From Synechococcus sp. GreenBA-s (GTDB lineage Bacteria; Cyanobacteriota; Cyanobacteriia; PCC-6307; Cyanobiaceae), in the NCBI RefSeq assembly GCF_024345855.1, contig NZ_JAGQBX010000003.1, positions 1-64,000 of the forward strand: a stretch of 64,000 nt of DNA, given 5' to 3'. A program made the translations under genes and the position numbers. The notes under the pieces are model-generated. The model was given only the letters and a program-made list of their open reading frames with translations, was not told the DNA's origin and did not search any database. Below, piece after piece: positions 7,239 to 15,666 of this stretch; position 1 is the first letter of the stretch, and the number at the start of each line of letters is the position of its first letter.

Positions 7239-7835
7239 TCAGGCGTCGTCGGGCACGGGCAGGCCCAGGGCCAGCAGATCCAGGGCTCGGCCCTGAACCA
7301 CCAGCCACGCCTGCCGGCTTACGGCCACCAGGCACCGCTCCAGCCGCCCCAGCCGATCGCGGAACAGGCCGCCGATGGCCGTCGGCGGCACCACGCCCCA
7401 GCCGGTCTCCTCACACACCAGCACCACGGGCAGGGCCAGAGCCTGCAGCGCTTCCAGCAGCTCGCTCTCGCACTGGCGCCAGGCTTCCGCCTCCAGCGCG
7501 ATGTGGTGGGCGAGCCAGGTGCCCAGGGCGTCGATCAGCAGCACGGGCGACTCGCCCTGGCGGGGCTGCTCCGCCAACGCTCGAAGGGCAGCGGCCAGCT
7601 CGCCGCCCGCCTCCAGGGTCTGCCAGCTGCTCGGGCGGCGGCGGCGATGGCGCTCTAGCCGCTGCTGCCAGCTGGCATCGCCTGCCCGCTCGGGCCCGGT
7701 TGCCACGTAGAGCACCGGCCGGCCACTGCCGGCGGCCAGGTGCTCGGCCCAGCGGCTCTTGCCACTGCGGCTCGGCCCGGTGACCACCACCAGCCCCGCC
7801 GCAGGCAGGGCCGGTGGTGGAGCGTCAACCGCCAC
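7239..7835 (-). CDS. cobU: Adenosylcobinamide kinase / guanylyltransferase CobU
   Basis: A 198-aa bifunctional enzyme of nucleotide-loop assembly in cobalamin (pseudocobalamin in most cyanobacteria) synthesis: it phosphorylates adenosylcobinamide and transfers GMP to it. The P-loop GPSRSGKS is at residues 20-27, the RLERHRRRRPSSW segment near 58-70 provides the guanylylation region, and LLIDALGTWLAHH near 100 and VCEETGWGVVPP near 140 are CobU/CobP signatures. The start overlaps the 3' end of pxcA by 11 bp, implying translational coupling. Other cobalamin-linked genes in the window are metH and cobN, both far away. Confidence 0.94.
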   Translation of the reverse strand: MAVDAPPPALPAAGLVVVTGPSRSGKSRWAEHLAAGSGRPVLYVATGPERAGDASWQQRLERHRRRRPSSWQTLEAGGELAAALRALAEQPRQGESPVLLIDALGTWLAHHIALEAEAWRQCESELLEALQALALPVVLVCEETGWGVVPPTAIGGLFRDRLGRLERCLVAVSRQAWLVVQGRALDLLALGLPVPDDA

Positions 7836-8970
7836 CGTTCATGTTGCGCAGGGTCGCCACCGAGGACGGCGAGACGCGGTTGAGGTAGCGGAAGATCCAG
7901 TACTTGAAGATCGTGGCCAGCACCACCGGGAAGGTGGCGATGAACAACATGATGAAGTGTTCCTGGTGCGGCAGGCCCAGGTGCTCCTCCACCCCCTCCA
8001 GCAGCACCGACCAGCCCTCCGGGCTGTGGAAGCCCACGAAGATGTCGGTGAACAAGATGATCGCGAAGGCCTTGGCGCTGTCGCTCAGGCCGTAGACGGC
8101 CTCATCGATGAAGCCGCGCAGCACCTGAATCTCGCGCCGCCCCAGCAGGCACACCAGGGCGAAGCCCAGCAGGGCGGCGCCATCCCCGAGGATGTTCTTG
8201 ATCGCCTCGGTGCTCTCCCCGTCGGCCTCGTCCTTGAGCTCCTTGGCCCGGTCGGTGAGGCGCTCATGCATCTCCTCGTTGGTGTAAGGCTCCCGGCCCT
8301 TCAGGAGCGCATCAAATTCCAGCTCCGCCTTGAAGACGCGCAGTCTCTCGACGGCCTTCTCCTCGAGCTGGGGCTTGGTGAAGCTGAGGAAGGCCACATC
8401 CGGCGCGAAGCGATCCACCAGCGGTGAGATCACCAGGGAACGGCTGAGCTGCTGCACGAGCAGGGGCACCAGCACCAGCAGCAGCAGGATCCGGAGCGAC
8501 ACCAGCGTCGAGTCGCGGCGGCGCCGGAAGCCGGCCACCACCGAGGCCTCGGCCTCCGGGTCGAGCTGGCGGCGCATGCCGTCGAACACCCCCAGCAGGC
8601 TGCGGGGCAGCATCTCCGGCGCCCGCGACATGGCCGGCAGGCTTGAGGGGTTGCGGCCGTAGCGGGCGGTGACCACCTCGATCAGATGCAGCTGGCGCAG
8701 CTCCTGGCCATCGAGTTCGGCCCGGTGCTGTTCCAGGCCCTCCAGCGTGTCGCGGCAGATCTGCAGGGCCGTGCGGAAGCGGCGCAGCATCTGGGCCTGG
8801 GTCTGGCGCGGAATGCTCAGCTCCAGCTCGGGGCGCACCGGCCGGTCGTTGTAATACTCCAGCTCCAGTCCCTGGATCAGTAGAGCAGCCTCGTAGGCCT
8901 TCTCCAGATCGCTGCTGATGTCGGTGTTGCTGGCCCGCTCGAAGCGGGCCGTCCAGTCGGTCAGGCCCAT
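7825..8970 (-). CDS. pxcA: PxcA/CemA-type proton extrusion protein
   Basis: A 381-aa multi-pass membrane protein of the CemA/PxcA (CotA) family, needed for light-driven proton extrusion and tied to inorganic carbon uptake. A long, soluble, Arg/Glu-rich N-terminal half (to about 150) is followed by hydrophobic segments near 158-175 (LRILLLLVLVPLLVQQL), 265-280, 303-318 and 340-358. The family C-terminal signature HEHFIMLFIATFPVVLATIFKYWIFRYLNR-type block is present, read here as GLPHQEHFIMLF followed by ATIFKYWIFRYLNRVSPS. It sits 7 bp after the Psb32-like gene and overlaps cobU. Confidence 0.93.
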   Translation of the reverse strand: MGLTDWTARFERASNTDISSDLEKAYEAALLIQGLELEYYNDRPVRPELELSIPRQTQAQMLRRFRTALQICRDTLEGLEQHRAELDGQELRQLHLIEVVTARYGRNPSSLPAMSRAPEMLPRSLLGVFDGMRRQLDPEAEASVVAGFRRRRDSTLVSLRILLLLVLVPLLVQQLSRSLVISPLVDRFAPDVAFLSFTKPQLEEKAVERLRVFKAELEFDALLKGREPYTNEEMHERLTDRAKELKDEADGESTEAIKNILGDGAALLGFALVCLLGRREIQVLRGFIDEAVYGLSDSAKAFAIILFTDIFVGFHSPEGWSVLLEGVEEHLGLPHQEHFIMLFIATFPVVLATIFKYWIFRYLNRVSPSSVATLRNMNGGG

Positions 8971-8977
8971 GGATGGA

Positions 8978-9694
8978 TCAGCGGGAGAAGATCCACCAGG
9001 TGATCATCGGCACCAGGGTTCCCACCACCAGCAGCACCACCACCCACAGGAAGGCGTTGCTGCTGGCCGTCTCCTCGGCGGTGGGGACGTTGGTCTCCAC
9101 TGGGAGGCGCTCGATCAGCTGGGGCGGGCCGGGATCCTCCTGACCCTGGAGCACGGCCTGCAGGCGGGTGAGGGCATCGATCGAGGCCTGGCGGTAACGG
9201 GCCCCCTCGCGCAGCGGCAGGCCCATGGTGCTCGTGCCGGTGCTGGCGAGCAGGCTCCGGGGCAGGGTGTCCGCCAGGTCGGGGGACGCCACCACGGCGC
9301 CGCTGTTGTTCTGGGACTCGATCAACAGCAGCAGCTGACGTTCGGCCGCCTCGGGATCCTGGGTCTTCCAGCGCTCCAGCAGCTGCTGGCCGAGGTCCTC
9401 CAGGGGCAAGCCGTAGTCGAGCCGGCGCAGGGTCACCAGCCGGGCCTGCACCTGCTGCTGGTCCAGCTCCTCCAGGCGCTTCTCAAGATCCGAAGCGGCG
9501 GCGCGGCTGAGCAGATCCGCCGTGTCGAGCACGTGGCCGGGGGGCGGCGCCAGGGGGAAGTCCTTGGGGCCGGTGGCCAGGGCGGCCGGGGCCTGGGCGA
9601 GGCCCAGCAGCAGCACCAGGGCGAGCAGGAGGCCCTGGAGACCGCGCCAGGCCCGCTGCGGCAGGTCTGGCGTCGACAGGCGAGAGAGTCCCAT
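8978..9694 (-). CDS. psb32: Psb32-like TPM-domain thylakoid/periplasmic protein
   Basis: About 238 aa from the ATG at 9694; an upstream in-frame ATG at 9736 gives a longer, Pro/Ser-rich leader. A signal peptide (GLLLALVLLLGLAQAPAALA) precedes a TPM domain (TLP18.3/Psb32/MOLO-1) starting with VLDTADLLSRAAASDLEKRLEEL, and one C-terminal transmembrane helix (AFLWVVVLLVVGTLVPMITWW) ends the protein. Such proteins associate with photosystem II and help protect or repair it. The stop lies 7 bp before pxcA, so both are probably one transcript serving thylakoid function. Family certain, exact ortholog name probable. Confidence 0.85.
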   Translation of the reverse strand: MGLSRLSTPDLPQRAWRGLQGLLLALVLLLGLAQAPAALATGPKDFPLAPPPGHVLDTADLLSRAAASDLEKRLEELDQQQVQARLVTLRRLDYGLPLEDLGQQLLERWKTQDPEAAERQLLLLIESQNNSGAVVASPDLADTLPRSLLASTGTSTMGLPLREGARYRQASIDALTRLQAVLQGQEDPGPPQLIERLPVETNVPTAEETASSNAFLWVVVLLVVGTLVPMITWWIFSR

Positions 9695-9797
9695 GGGGTC
9701 CGGGGAGGAAGGGGCCAGGGGGGAGGAAGGCAGCATCTGCCAAGTCTGCCGTCAGGCGGCACGGCTGTCGCGCATCAGGCGCATCAGCTGTCGCGCC

Positions 9798-10271
9798 TCA
9801 GCTGGCCAGGCTGTCGCGGTGCAGCAGGGCCACCACCTCCAGGATCTGGTCCGCCCGGCCGTCGGCCAGGGCCAGCCGCTGGCCGAGCTCCTGCAGGAAC
9901 TGCTCCTCGTTCGGCGACACGGTGCGGTCCGCCCACACCAGCTGGGCCGCCAGGGCCAGGCTGGTCTCCCGCTGGCCGACATCGAGGTGGGGAATGGCGG
10001 CATTGACCAGATGTCCCCAGCCACCGGCATTCAGCTGGTCCAGCAACACGTCAAACAGCTCGCCCATGGCCTGCTCCGAGAGGCCGCGGTAGGGGGTGCG
10101 GTACTCCAGGGCCTGGCGCAGGGCCCGGGCCTCCTGGCGTCCCAGGGTTCCGTCGCAGGCCACGGCGGCCAGGGCCACCGCCGCGAAGGCCTCGGGGGCC
10201 GTGCGGATAACGCCCTGGGCTGCGGGATCCGTGGTGGCGGATCCGGCCGCTGATGCTGAGGTCTCGCCCAT
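9798..10271 (-). CDS. TerB-like (tellurite-resistance TerB fold) protein
   Basis: A 157-aa all-helical soluble protein resembling the TerB family. Features are an Ala-rich first helix with ACDGTLGRQEARALRQAL and a second repeat VWADRTVSPNEEQFLQELGQRLAL, the acidic D-x-x-hydrophobic-x-x-x-E motifs typical of the paired TerB metal-binding helices. The role in cyanobacteria is unknown; TerB proteins are linked to metal or stress responses at the membrane. The start at 10271 is preferred because the open frame upstream overlaps the promoter region of the divergent CCB gene. The gap to the Psb32-like gene is 103 bp. Confidence 0.75.
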   Translation of the reverse strand: MGETSASAAGSATTDPAAQGVIRTAPEAFAAVALAAVACDGTLGRQEARALRQALEYRTPYRGLSEQAMGELFDVLLDQLNAGGWGHLVNAAIPHLDVGQRETSLALAAQLVWADRTVSPNEEQFLQELGQRLALADGRADQILEVVALLHRDSLAS

Positions 10272-10372
10272 GCCGTCGTGGTCGCTGCGCCCATTCCAAC
10301 AGGGCCGTCCGGGCAACGCAGCCGCCGGTGTGGCTGTGAGAACGTGGCCAGCAACACGGCGGCGAATCATCG

Positions 10373-11068
10373 ATGGGGTTGGGGGCGCGGCTGAGCCTGG
10401 CGGCGGGGGTGTTGGGACTGGCCCTCTGCCTGCTCAACCAGTTCACCGCTCCGGAGCTCACACCCGCCCTCGACCGGGCCGGCGTGCTGGCCAGTGTGCT
10501 AGCGGTGGGGCTGATGCTCGTGGCGATCCTCTGGACCCGGGCCATGCCCGCGGCGCCGGAGCGGGTGGCCATGCCGGGCGAGCAGGGCCTGGAGCTGGCC
10601 CCGGACCTGCCCGAGGCGCTGCGGCAGGAGCTGGGCTGGGGCAGCCAGCTGCTGCTCACCGCCACCCCCGGCGCCTCGCTGCTGCTGCACTGGCGCGGCC
10701 GCACCCTGCTGCGGCGTGGCCTGTTGGACCCCCGGCCGTTTGCGCCGGGGGCCATCTGCCAGCGGGCCCTGGCCACGGGCCGGCCCGTTTCGCTCGTGAA
10801 CCTGGCCCTCTACCCCGGCCGCGGGGAATTCGCCGGACTGCCGCTGGGGATCCCGGCGGTGATCGTCCAGCCGATCGGCGCCGAGGGGGTCCTGCTGCTG
10901 GCGGGCTGGTCGCCGCGCTGCTTCAGCCGCAGCGATGAGACCTGGCTGGAGGGCTGGGCCCGCAAGCTCAGAACTCCACTGGAGCAGCTGGCTTGCGCGC
11001 CTTCGTCCCCCCCGCCCCCGGCGGCGGCAGGGTCAGCTGCGAATTCACCCGCCCCCCCGGCGTCGTGA
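10373..11068 (+). CDS. CCB2/CCB4-type cofactor assembly of complex C subunit B
   Basis: A 231-aa membrane-anchored protein with two N-terminal transmembrane helices (about 5-21 and 38-56) and a soluble domain. The family (PF11152) covers CCB2/CCB4, which attach haem ci covalently to cytochrome b6 on the stromal/cytoplasmic side of the thylakoid. Recognised pieces are LLNQFTAPELTPALDRAGVLAS, LLLHWRGRTLLRRG, and VIVQPIGAEGVLLLAGWSPRCFS. The last 101 bp overlap lptC on the other strand; the overlap encodes a Pro/Ala/Ser-rich tail. It is divergent from the TerB-like gene across 101 bp. Confidence 0.88.
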   Translation: MGLGARLSLAAGVLGLALCLLNQFTAPELTPALDRAGVLASVLAVGLMLVAILWTRAMPAAPERVAMPGEQGLELAPDLPEALRQELGWGSQLLLTATPGASLLLHWRGRTLLRRGLLDPRPFAPGAICQRALATGRPVSLVNLALYPGRGEFAGLPLGIPAVIVQPIGAEGVLLLAGWSPRCFSRSDETWLEGWARKLRTPLEQLACAPSSPPPPAAAGSAANSPAPPAS

Positions 11069-12176
11069 ACACCGCCTGGCCCTGCTTGCCGATCGCGCCC
11101 TCCAGGCGCGCGGCACGCGTCACCTGGCGGTAGGCGGAGCGGCTGAGCACCACATCCCCCACGGCCTCGAAGCGGCCCGTGCTCCAGTTCCAACGGCACG
11201 ACTGCGCCCGCAGGGTCTCGCCCGGCTGCTGCAGGGCGCAGGCGGCGGGCACCACCACCAGCTCCCGCTGGAGGTCGATGTCGAGCGCGTTGCCCTGGAT
11301 GGCCAGCTTGTCGAGCTGGCCGCGGAAGGGGGTGGCGGTGCGCAGGGTCTGGCCGGCGAGGTCCCAGCGGCTGCGCTGGGCCTCCAGCCAGCCCTTGCGG
11401 CCCGGGTCGCTCACCCGCACCGGCGCCAGCAGGTCCACGAAGCCCTGGCGCAGGTTCCCCTCCAGGGCACTGGCCGTGATCACCTGGCCGTCACTCCGGC
11501 GGCCCCGCACCGGCCCGGCGGCCTGCAGCAGTCCGCTGCCCGGCGACCAATCGGCCCTCCTGACCTTCAGGATCTCCTGGGCGACCGGGCGGACCGCCGG
11601 CTCCGCCGGGGCCGATGCAGCGGCGCCAGCGGTGCGGGCTGTCTTGGTGCGGGTGGGGTCCCAGCGCTCCAGCTGGGGCTGGCCGCGCAGCTCCAGGCGA
11701 TCCTGCTGGAGCAGGAAGCGGGCCTTCTGCGCCGTGAGCCTGGAGCGGCGGTCCGTCGCCACCGCCCGGGAATCCATCACCATCAGCTCCTGGCGGGGCA
11801 GCCAGCGCACCTGCTGGGAGCGGATCACCACGGGGTCCTGGCCCAGCAGGGTGATGCGCACATCCCCCTCCAGCTGGATCAGCTCCCCGTCGTTGAGCAC
11901 CGTGCCCACCCGGGCCGACACGCGGTAGTGGGGTTTGCCGCGCAGGTAGGTCACCCCCTCGAGGTTGCGGGCCTGGGCCAGGCGGCGCTCGATGTCGTAG
12001 CGGGCCTCGGGGCTGGTGAGCTCCCAGGCCGGCTCGCCCTTGGCGTTCTGCTGGCGAAGGTTGAGGGAGCGGAACACGAAGGGCTCGGGGGCCTGCTTCT
12101 TGGCGGGGGGCTGGACGCAGCCCACCAGGGCCACCAGGGCCAGCGGCGCCAGCGCGCGCGGGACGGGCCCCATCAC
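10968..12176 (-). CDS. lptC: LptC-like lipopolysaccharide export lipoprotein
   Basis: A 402-aa protein with a lipoprotein signal (ALVALVGC, lipobox Cys at 20) and repeating beta-jellyroll content typical of LptC/LptA/OstA proteins: VFRSLNLRQQNAKGEPAWELTSPEARYD, ARVGTVLNDGELIQLEGDVRI, LEGNLRQGFVDLLAPVRVSDP. LptC carries LPS from the LptBFG transporter to the periplasmic bridge. It is about twice the length of the E. coli protein, as I recall is usual in cyanobacteria. The start is GTG at 12176 or ATG at 12173; both overlap the metG stop, so it is translationally coupled to metG. The 3' end overlaps the CCB gene. Confidence 0.85.
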   Translation of the reverse strand: MMGPVPRALAPLALVALVGCVQPPAKKQAPEPFVFRSLNLRQQNAKGEPAWELTSPEARYDIERRLAQARNLEGVTYLRGKPHYRVSARVGTVLNDGELIQLEGDVRITLLGQDPVVIRSQQVRWLPRQELMVMDSRAVATDRRSRLTAQKARFLLQQDRLELRGQPQLERWDPTRTKTARTAGAAASAPAEPAVRPVAQEILKVRRADWSPGSGLLQAAGPVRGRRSDGQVITASALEGNLRQGFVDLLAPVRVSDPGRKGWLEAQRSRWDLAGQTLRTATPFRGQLDKLAIQGNALDIDLQRELVVVPAACALQQPGETLRAQSCRWNWSTGRFEAVGDVVLSRSAYRQVTRAARLEGAIGKQGQAVFTTPGGRVNSQLTLPPPGAGGTKARKPAAPVEF

Positions 12177-13771
12177 AGGGGGGCGTCCAGTTCGAGCCGG
12201 GCCATCACCGGCGAGGGCTCCGGCAGGGTGGCGCCGGGCACCAGGCCGCCCCAGGCCAGCTGCTCCAGCCAGGCCCTGCTGTCAGGAGTGCCGCCATCCG
12301 GGTTGGCGCCGCCCAGGGTCCCGATCCCAGAATCCAGCGGCGTCTGGCCGAGCTGCGCGAGCATCCGCGCCGAGAGTTCCGGCAGCAGCGGCGCCAGCAG
12401 CAAGCCCACGTGGCGGGCGGCCTCCAGCACGGCGTAGAGGTCGGCGGCCACCTGATCGCGGGTCCCCTCCTGCTTCATCCGGCTCCAGGGGGCCTGCTCG
12501 TTCAGGTAGCCGTTGGCGGCGATGGCCAGCTGCAGGGCGGCCTCGGCGGCACTGCGGAACTCCAGGGCCTCCAGCCCGTTCAGGGCCTGGCTGCGGGCGG
12601 TGGCGGCCGCCTGGGCCAGCGGGTGCGTGGGCTCCAGGCCACCGCCGGCGGGGGGAACACACTCCTCGAACCAGCGGCGGGCCATGGCGCTGGTGCGGTT
12701 GAGCAGGTTCCCGATCGTGTTGGCCAGATCGTTGTTCACCAGGTCGGTGAAGCGCTGCTGCTGGAAATCGCCGTCATCGCCGAAGGGGATGTCGCGCAGC
12801 AGATACCAGCGCACCGCATCGCGGCCGCAGCGCTCCAGCAGCTCCGCCGGATCGAGCACGTTCCCCAGCGACTTGCCCATCTTCTGGCCCTCGCGGGTGA
12901 GGAAGCCGTGGCCGAACACCTTGCCCGGCAGCTCCAGGCCCGCCGACAGCAGCATCGCCGGCCAGTACACGGCGTGGAAGCGCAGGATGTCCTTGCCGAT
13001 CACGTGCACCGAGGCGGGCCAGCCGCGGGCGATCGCCGCCTCCAGTTCCGGCTCCTCCCCGGGTTCCAGCAGGGCCGTGAGATAGCCCAGCAGCGCGTCG
13101 AACCACACATAGAAGGTATGGCCCCCGTGGCCGGGCACCGGGATGCCCCAGGGCAGATTCACCCGCGAAATCGAGAAGTCGCGCAGACCCTGCTTCACGA
13201 AGTTCTCCACCTCCCGGCGGCGGCTGGCCGGCTGGATGAAGCCCTCACGGGCGATGAGCGCCTCGATCGCCTCCTGATAGCGCGAGAGGCGGAAGAAGAG
13301 GTTCAGCTCATCGCGCCATTCCAGCGGCCGCCGGTGGGTGGGGCACTCCGGGTCCTGGGCCTCGTGGGGATCGTCCTTGAACTCCTCGCAGGCCACGCAG
13401 TACCAGCCCTGCTGGCGCCCCTCCACGATGTCGCCGCTGGCTTCCACCCGCGCGAAGAACTGCTCGACGATGCGGCGATGGCGCGGGTCGGTGGTGCGGA
13501 TCAGCCGGTCGTTGCTGATCTGCCAGCGCTCCCAGAGGTCGCGGTACTGGGCGCTGACGGCGTCGCAGTGGGCCTGGGGGCTGAGGCCGGCCGCCTCGGC
13601 GGTGCGCTGGATCTTCTGGCCGTGTTCATCGCAGCCGGTGATGAAGATCACGGGCTCACCCTTCAGCCGCTGGTAGCGGGCCACCGCATCACAGGCCAGG
13701 GTCGTGTAGGCGCTGCCGAGGTGTGGCTTGTCGTTGACGTAGTAAAGCGGCGTGGTGAGGGTGAAGGTCAT
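12173..13771 (-). CDS. metG: Methionyl-tRNA synthetase
   Basis: A 532-aa class I aminoacyl-tRNA synthetase that charges tRNA-Met in the cytoplasm. The N-terminus TLTTPLYYVNDKPHLGSAYTT holds the HIGH-equivalent HLGS. A zinc-knuckle insertion has CVAC and a C/H pair near 125-145 (CVACEEFKDD, ECPTH). The KMSKS loop reads KMGKS near 297-301, a variant seen in other MetG enzymes. An anticodon-binding helical domain follows, with no C-terminal EMAP/tRNA-binding extension, consistent with the short cyanobacterial form. It is followed without a gap by lptC and diverges from the FAD oxidoreductase across 101 bp. Confidence 0.97.
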   Translation of the reverse strand: MTFTLTTPLYYVNDKPHLGSAYTTLACDAVARYQRLKGEPVIFITGCDEHGQKIQRTAEAAGLSPQAHCDAVSAQYRDLWERWQISNDRLIRTTDPRHRRIVEQFFARVEASGDIVEGRQQGWYCVACEEFKDDPHEAQDPECPTHRRPLEWRDELNLFFRLSRYQEAIEALIAREGFIQPASRRREVENFVKQGLRDFSISRVNLPWGIPVPGHGGHTFYVWFDALLGYLTALLEPGEEPELEAAIARGWPASVHVIGKDILRFHAVYWPAMLLSAGLELPGKVFGHGFLTREGQKMGKSLGNVLDPAELLERCGRDAVRWYLLRDIPFGDDGDFQQQRFTDLVNNDLANTIGNLLNRTSAMARRWFEECVPPAGGGLEPTHPLAQAAATARSQALNGLEALEFRSAAEAALQLAIAANGYLNEQAPWSRMKQEGTRDQVAADLYAVLEAARHVGLLLAPLLPELSARMLAQLGQTPLDSGIGTLGGANPDGGTPDSRAWLEQLAWGGLVPGATLPEPSPVMARLELDAPL

Positions 13772-13872
13772 GCGGCTGTCAGGCTGGCCGGGCGGTTCAG
13801 CCCCTAGCCGGGCGCGGATCCTACCCAGCCTGTTCCCTGTCAGCCTGGCGCCTGAGCCCGGCCCCCCTCCCG

Positions 13873-15666
13873 ATGCCGACCCCCCGTGAGCAGGCCCAGG
13901 TCGTGGTGTGGGGCGGCGGCACCGGCGGGGTGGCGGCGGCCCTGCAGGCGGCCCGCGGCGGCGCCGACACCCTGCTGCTCACCCCTGGCGCCTGGCTGGG
14001 GGGGATGGTGAGCGCCGCCGGCGTGTGCGCCCCGGATGGCAACGAGCTCAGCCCCTGGCAGACGGGCCTCTGGGGCGCCTTCTTGCGGGAGCTGCTGCGC
14101 TGCGAGCCCGAGGGTCTGGACCAGAACTGGGTGAGCTGTTTCGGCTATCGGCCCGCCACGGCCGAGGCGATCCTGCGGCGCTGGTGCCAGGCGGAACCGC
14201 GGCTGCGCTGGTGGCCGGGGGTGCGCCTGAAGGCGGTGCGGCGGCGCGGCAGCCGGATCCACAGCCTCGAGCTGCAGCGCGAGGGCCAGCCCCTGGCCGT
14301 GGATCTGGAGCTGCTCATCGATGGCAGCGACCGCGGCGATCTGTTCCCCCTGGCCGATGCGCCCTACCGGCTGGGCTGGGAGGCGCGGGAGCTGTGGGAC
14401 GAACCGAGCGCGCCGGGGCAGGCCGCCCTCGACCTCGACCCGTTCTTCGAGGAACAGCCGCTGCAGTCGCCCACCTGGGTGGTGATGGGCCAGCTGGCCG
14501 AGGGGCCGATGCCGCCCGCGACCCAGGGCTTACCCGCCCCGTTCGCGGCCGCCGCCGAGGCCTTCGGGCTGGAGCGCACCATCACCTACGGCCGCCTGCC
14601 CGGCGGTCTGGTGATGCTCAACTGGCCCCTGCACGGCAACGACTGGCACGGCCAGCTCGACCGCCTGTTCCACGCCGATCCGGCCCGCCGCGCCTCCCTC
14701 TACCAGGACATGCGCGAGCACAGCCTCACCTTTGCCACGGCCCTGCAGGAGGCCTCCGGCGGCTGGCTCCGCCCGGGCCGCTGTTTTCCAGGCTTCGGCG
14801 ACGGCGCCCTGGAGGGACCGGAGGCCCTGGCGCTGATGCCCTACTGGCGCGAGGGCCGGCGGCTGGTGGGCCGGGAGCTGGTGATCGAGCAGCAGCTCCT
14901 GCCCCAGGGGCCGGGCGCATCGATCGCCGCCCTGCCCCTCGATGCCGGTGGCCACACCACCGCCATCGCCGTGGGCAACTACGCCAACGACCACCACTAC
15001 CCCGGCGACGACTGGCCCCTGGCCCCCAAGAGCTGCCGCTGGGGCGGCCGCTGGAGCGGCACGCCCTTTGCGATCCCCTACGGCGCCCTGCTCAGCGCCG
15101 GGGTCGACAACCTGCTGGCCGCCGACAAGTGCTGCAGCGTCAGCCACATGGCCAATGGGGCCACCCGGTTACAGCCCCTGGTGTTCAACATCGGCCAGGC
15201 GGCCGGGGCCGCCGCCGCCCTGAGCCTGCACCTGGGCGTCAGCCCGGCCGAGCTGCCGGTGCGGCAGCTGCAGGAGGCGCTGATCGGCGATGCCCAGGCC
15301 CCCGCCGGGCCCGTGCCCCTCTGGGACACCCCCTGGCACCACCCCCACTGGGCGGAGCGCCAGCGGGCCGTGCTGGATGAGCCCACCCTGCTGGCGGCCG
15401 ATGGCAGCCTCAGCGGCCGCAGCGCCGGGCTGAACCCCCAGCGCGGGCCGGCGGAGCCGGGGGAGTCGCTGTGGCAGGGGCAGGTGAGCGCCGATGGCGA
15501 GGGCGGCTACCGCTTCCACAACGGCGGCGGCAGCTGGCCGCTGATCACCCTGGAGCCGGCCCTGCACCGCTGGCTGCAGCAACTCGATGGACCCCGCAGC
15601 GTGGAGCTGGTGGGCAGCCTCAACCCCTGGGGGCCCTGGCTGCGGGCCTCACGGCTGGCGCGCTGA
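13873..15666 (+). CDS. FAD-dependent oxidoreductase (PF12831-like)
   Basis: A 597-aa flavoprotein. The dinucleotide-binding motif GGGTGGVAAALQAARGG at about 15-31 is followed by LGGMVSAAGVCAPDG, the pattern of the FAD_oxidored/PF12831 group, in which a Cys or Gly follows the second Gly pair. Later blocks include LLIDGSDRGDLFPLADAPYRLG and DNLLAADKCCSVSHMANGATRLQPLVFNIGQAAG, the FAD-closing region. No signal peptide is visible. The substrate is unknown; family members include bacterial enzymes of polysaccharide or secondary metabolism. The C-terminal 60 residues form a small beta-rich domain. The 3' end overlaps the RNase II gene by 18 bp. Confidence 0.82.
   Translation: MPTPREQAQVVVWGGGTGGVAAALQAARGGADTLLLTPGAWLGGMVSAAGVCAPDGNELSPWQTGLWGAFLRELLRCEPEGLDQNWVSCFGYRPATAEAILRRWCQAEPRLRWWPGVRLKAVRRRGSRIHSLELQREGQPLAVDLELLIDGSDRGDLFPLADAPYRLGWEARELWDEPSAPGQAALDLDPFFEEQPLQSPTWVVMGQLAEGPMPPATQGLPAPFAAAAEAFGLERTITYGRLPGGLVMLNWPLHGNDWHGQLDRLFHADPARRASLYQDMREHSLTFATALQEASGGWLRPGRCFPGFGDGALEGPEALALMPYWREGRRLVGRELVIEQQLLPQGPGASIAALPLDAGGHTTAIAVGNYANDHHYPGDDWPLAPKSCRWGGRWSGTPFAIPYGALLSAGVDNLLAADKCCSVSHMANGATRLQPLVFNIGQAAGAAAALSLHLGVSPAELPVRQLQEALIGDAQAPAGPVPLWDTPWHHPHWAERQRAVLDEPTLLAADGSLSGRSAGLNPQRGPAEPGESLWQGQVSADGEGGYRFHNGGGSWPLITLEPALHRWLQQLDGPRSVELVGSLNPWGPWLRASRLAR

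Noticed and set aside
7405-7425. CTCCTCACACACC, similar to the Yfr1 small-RNA core
   Set aside because: It lies inside cobU, where it encodes VCEETG on the other strand, and has no surrounding Yfr1 hairpins.
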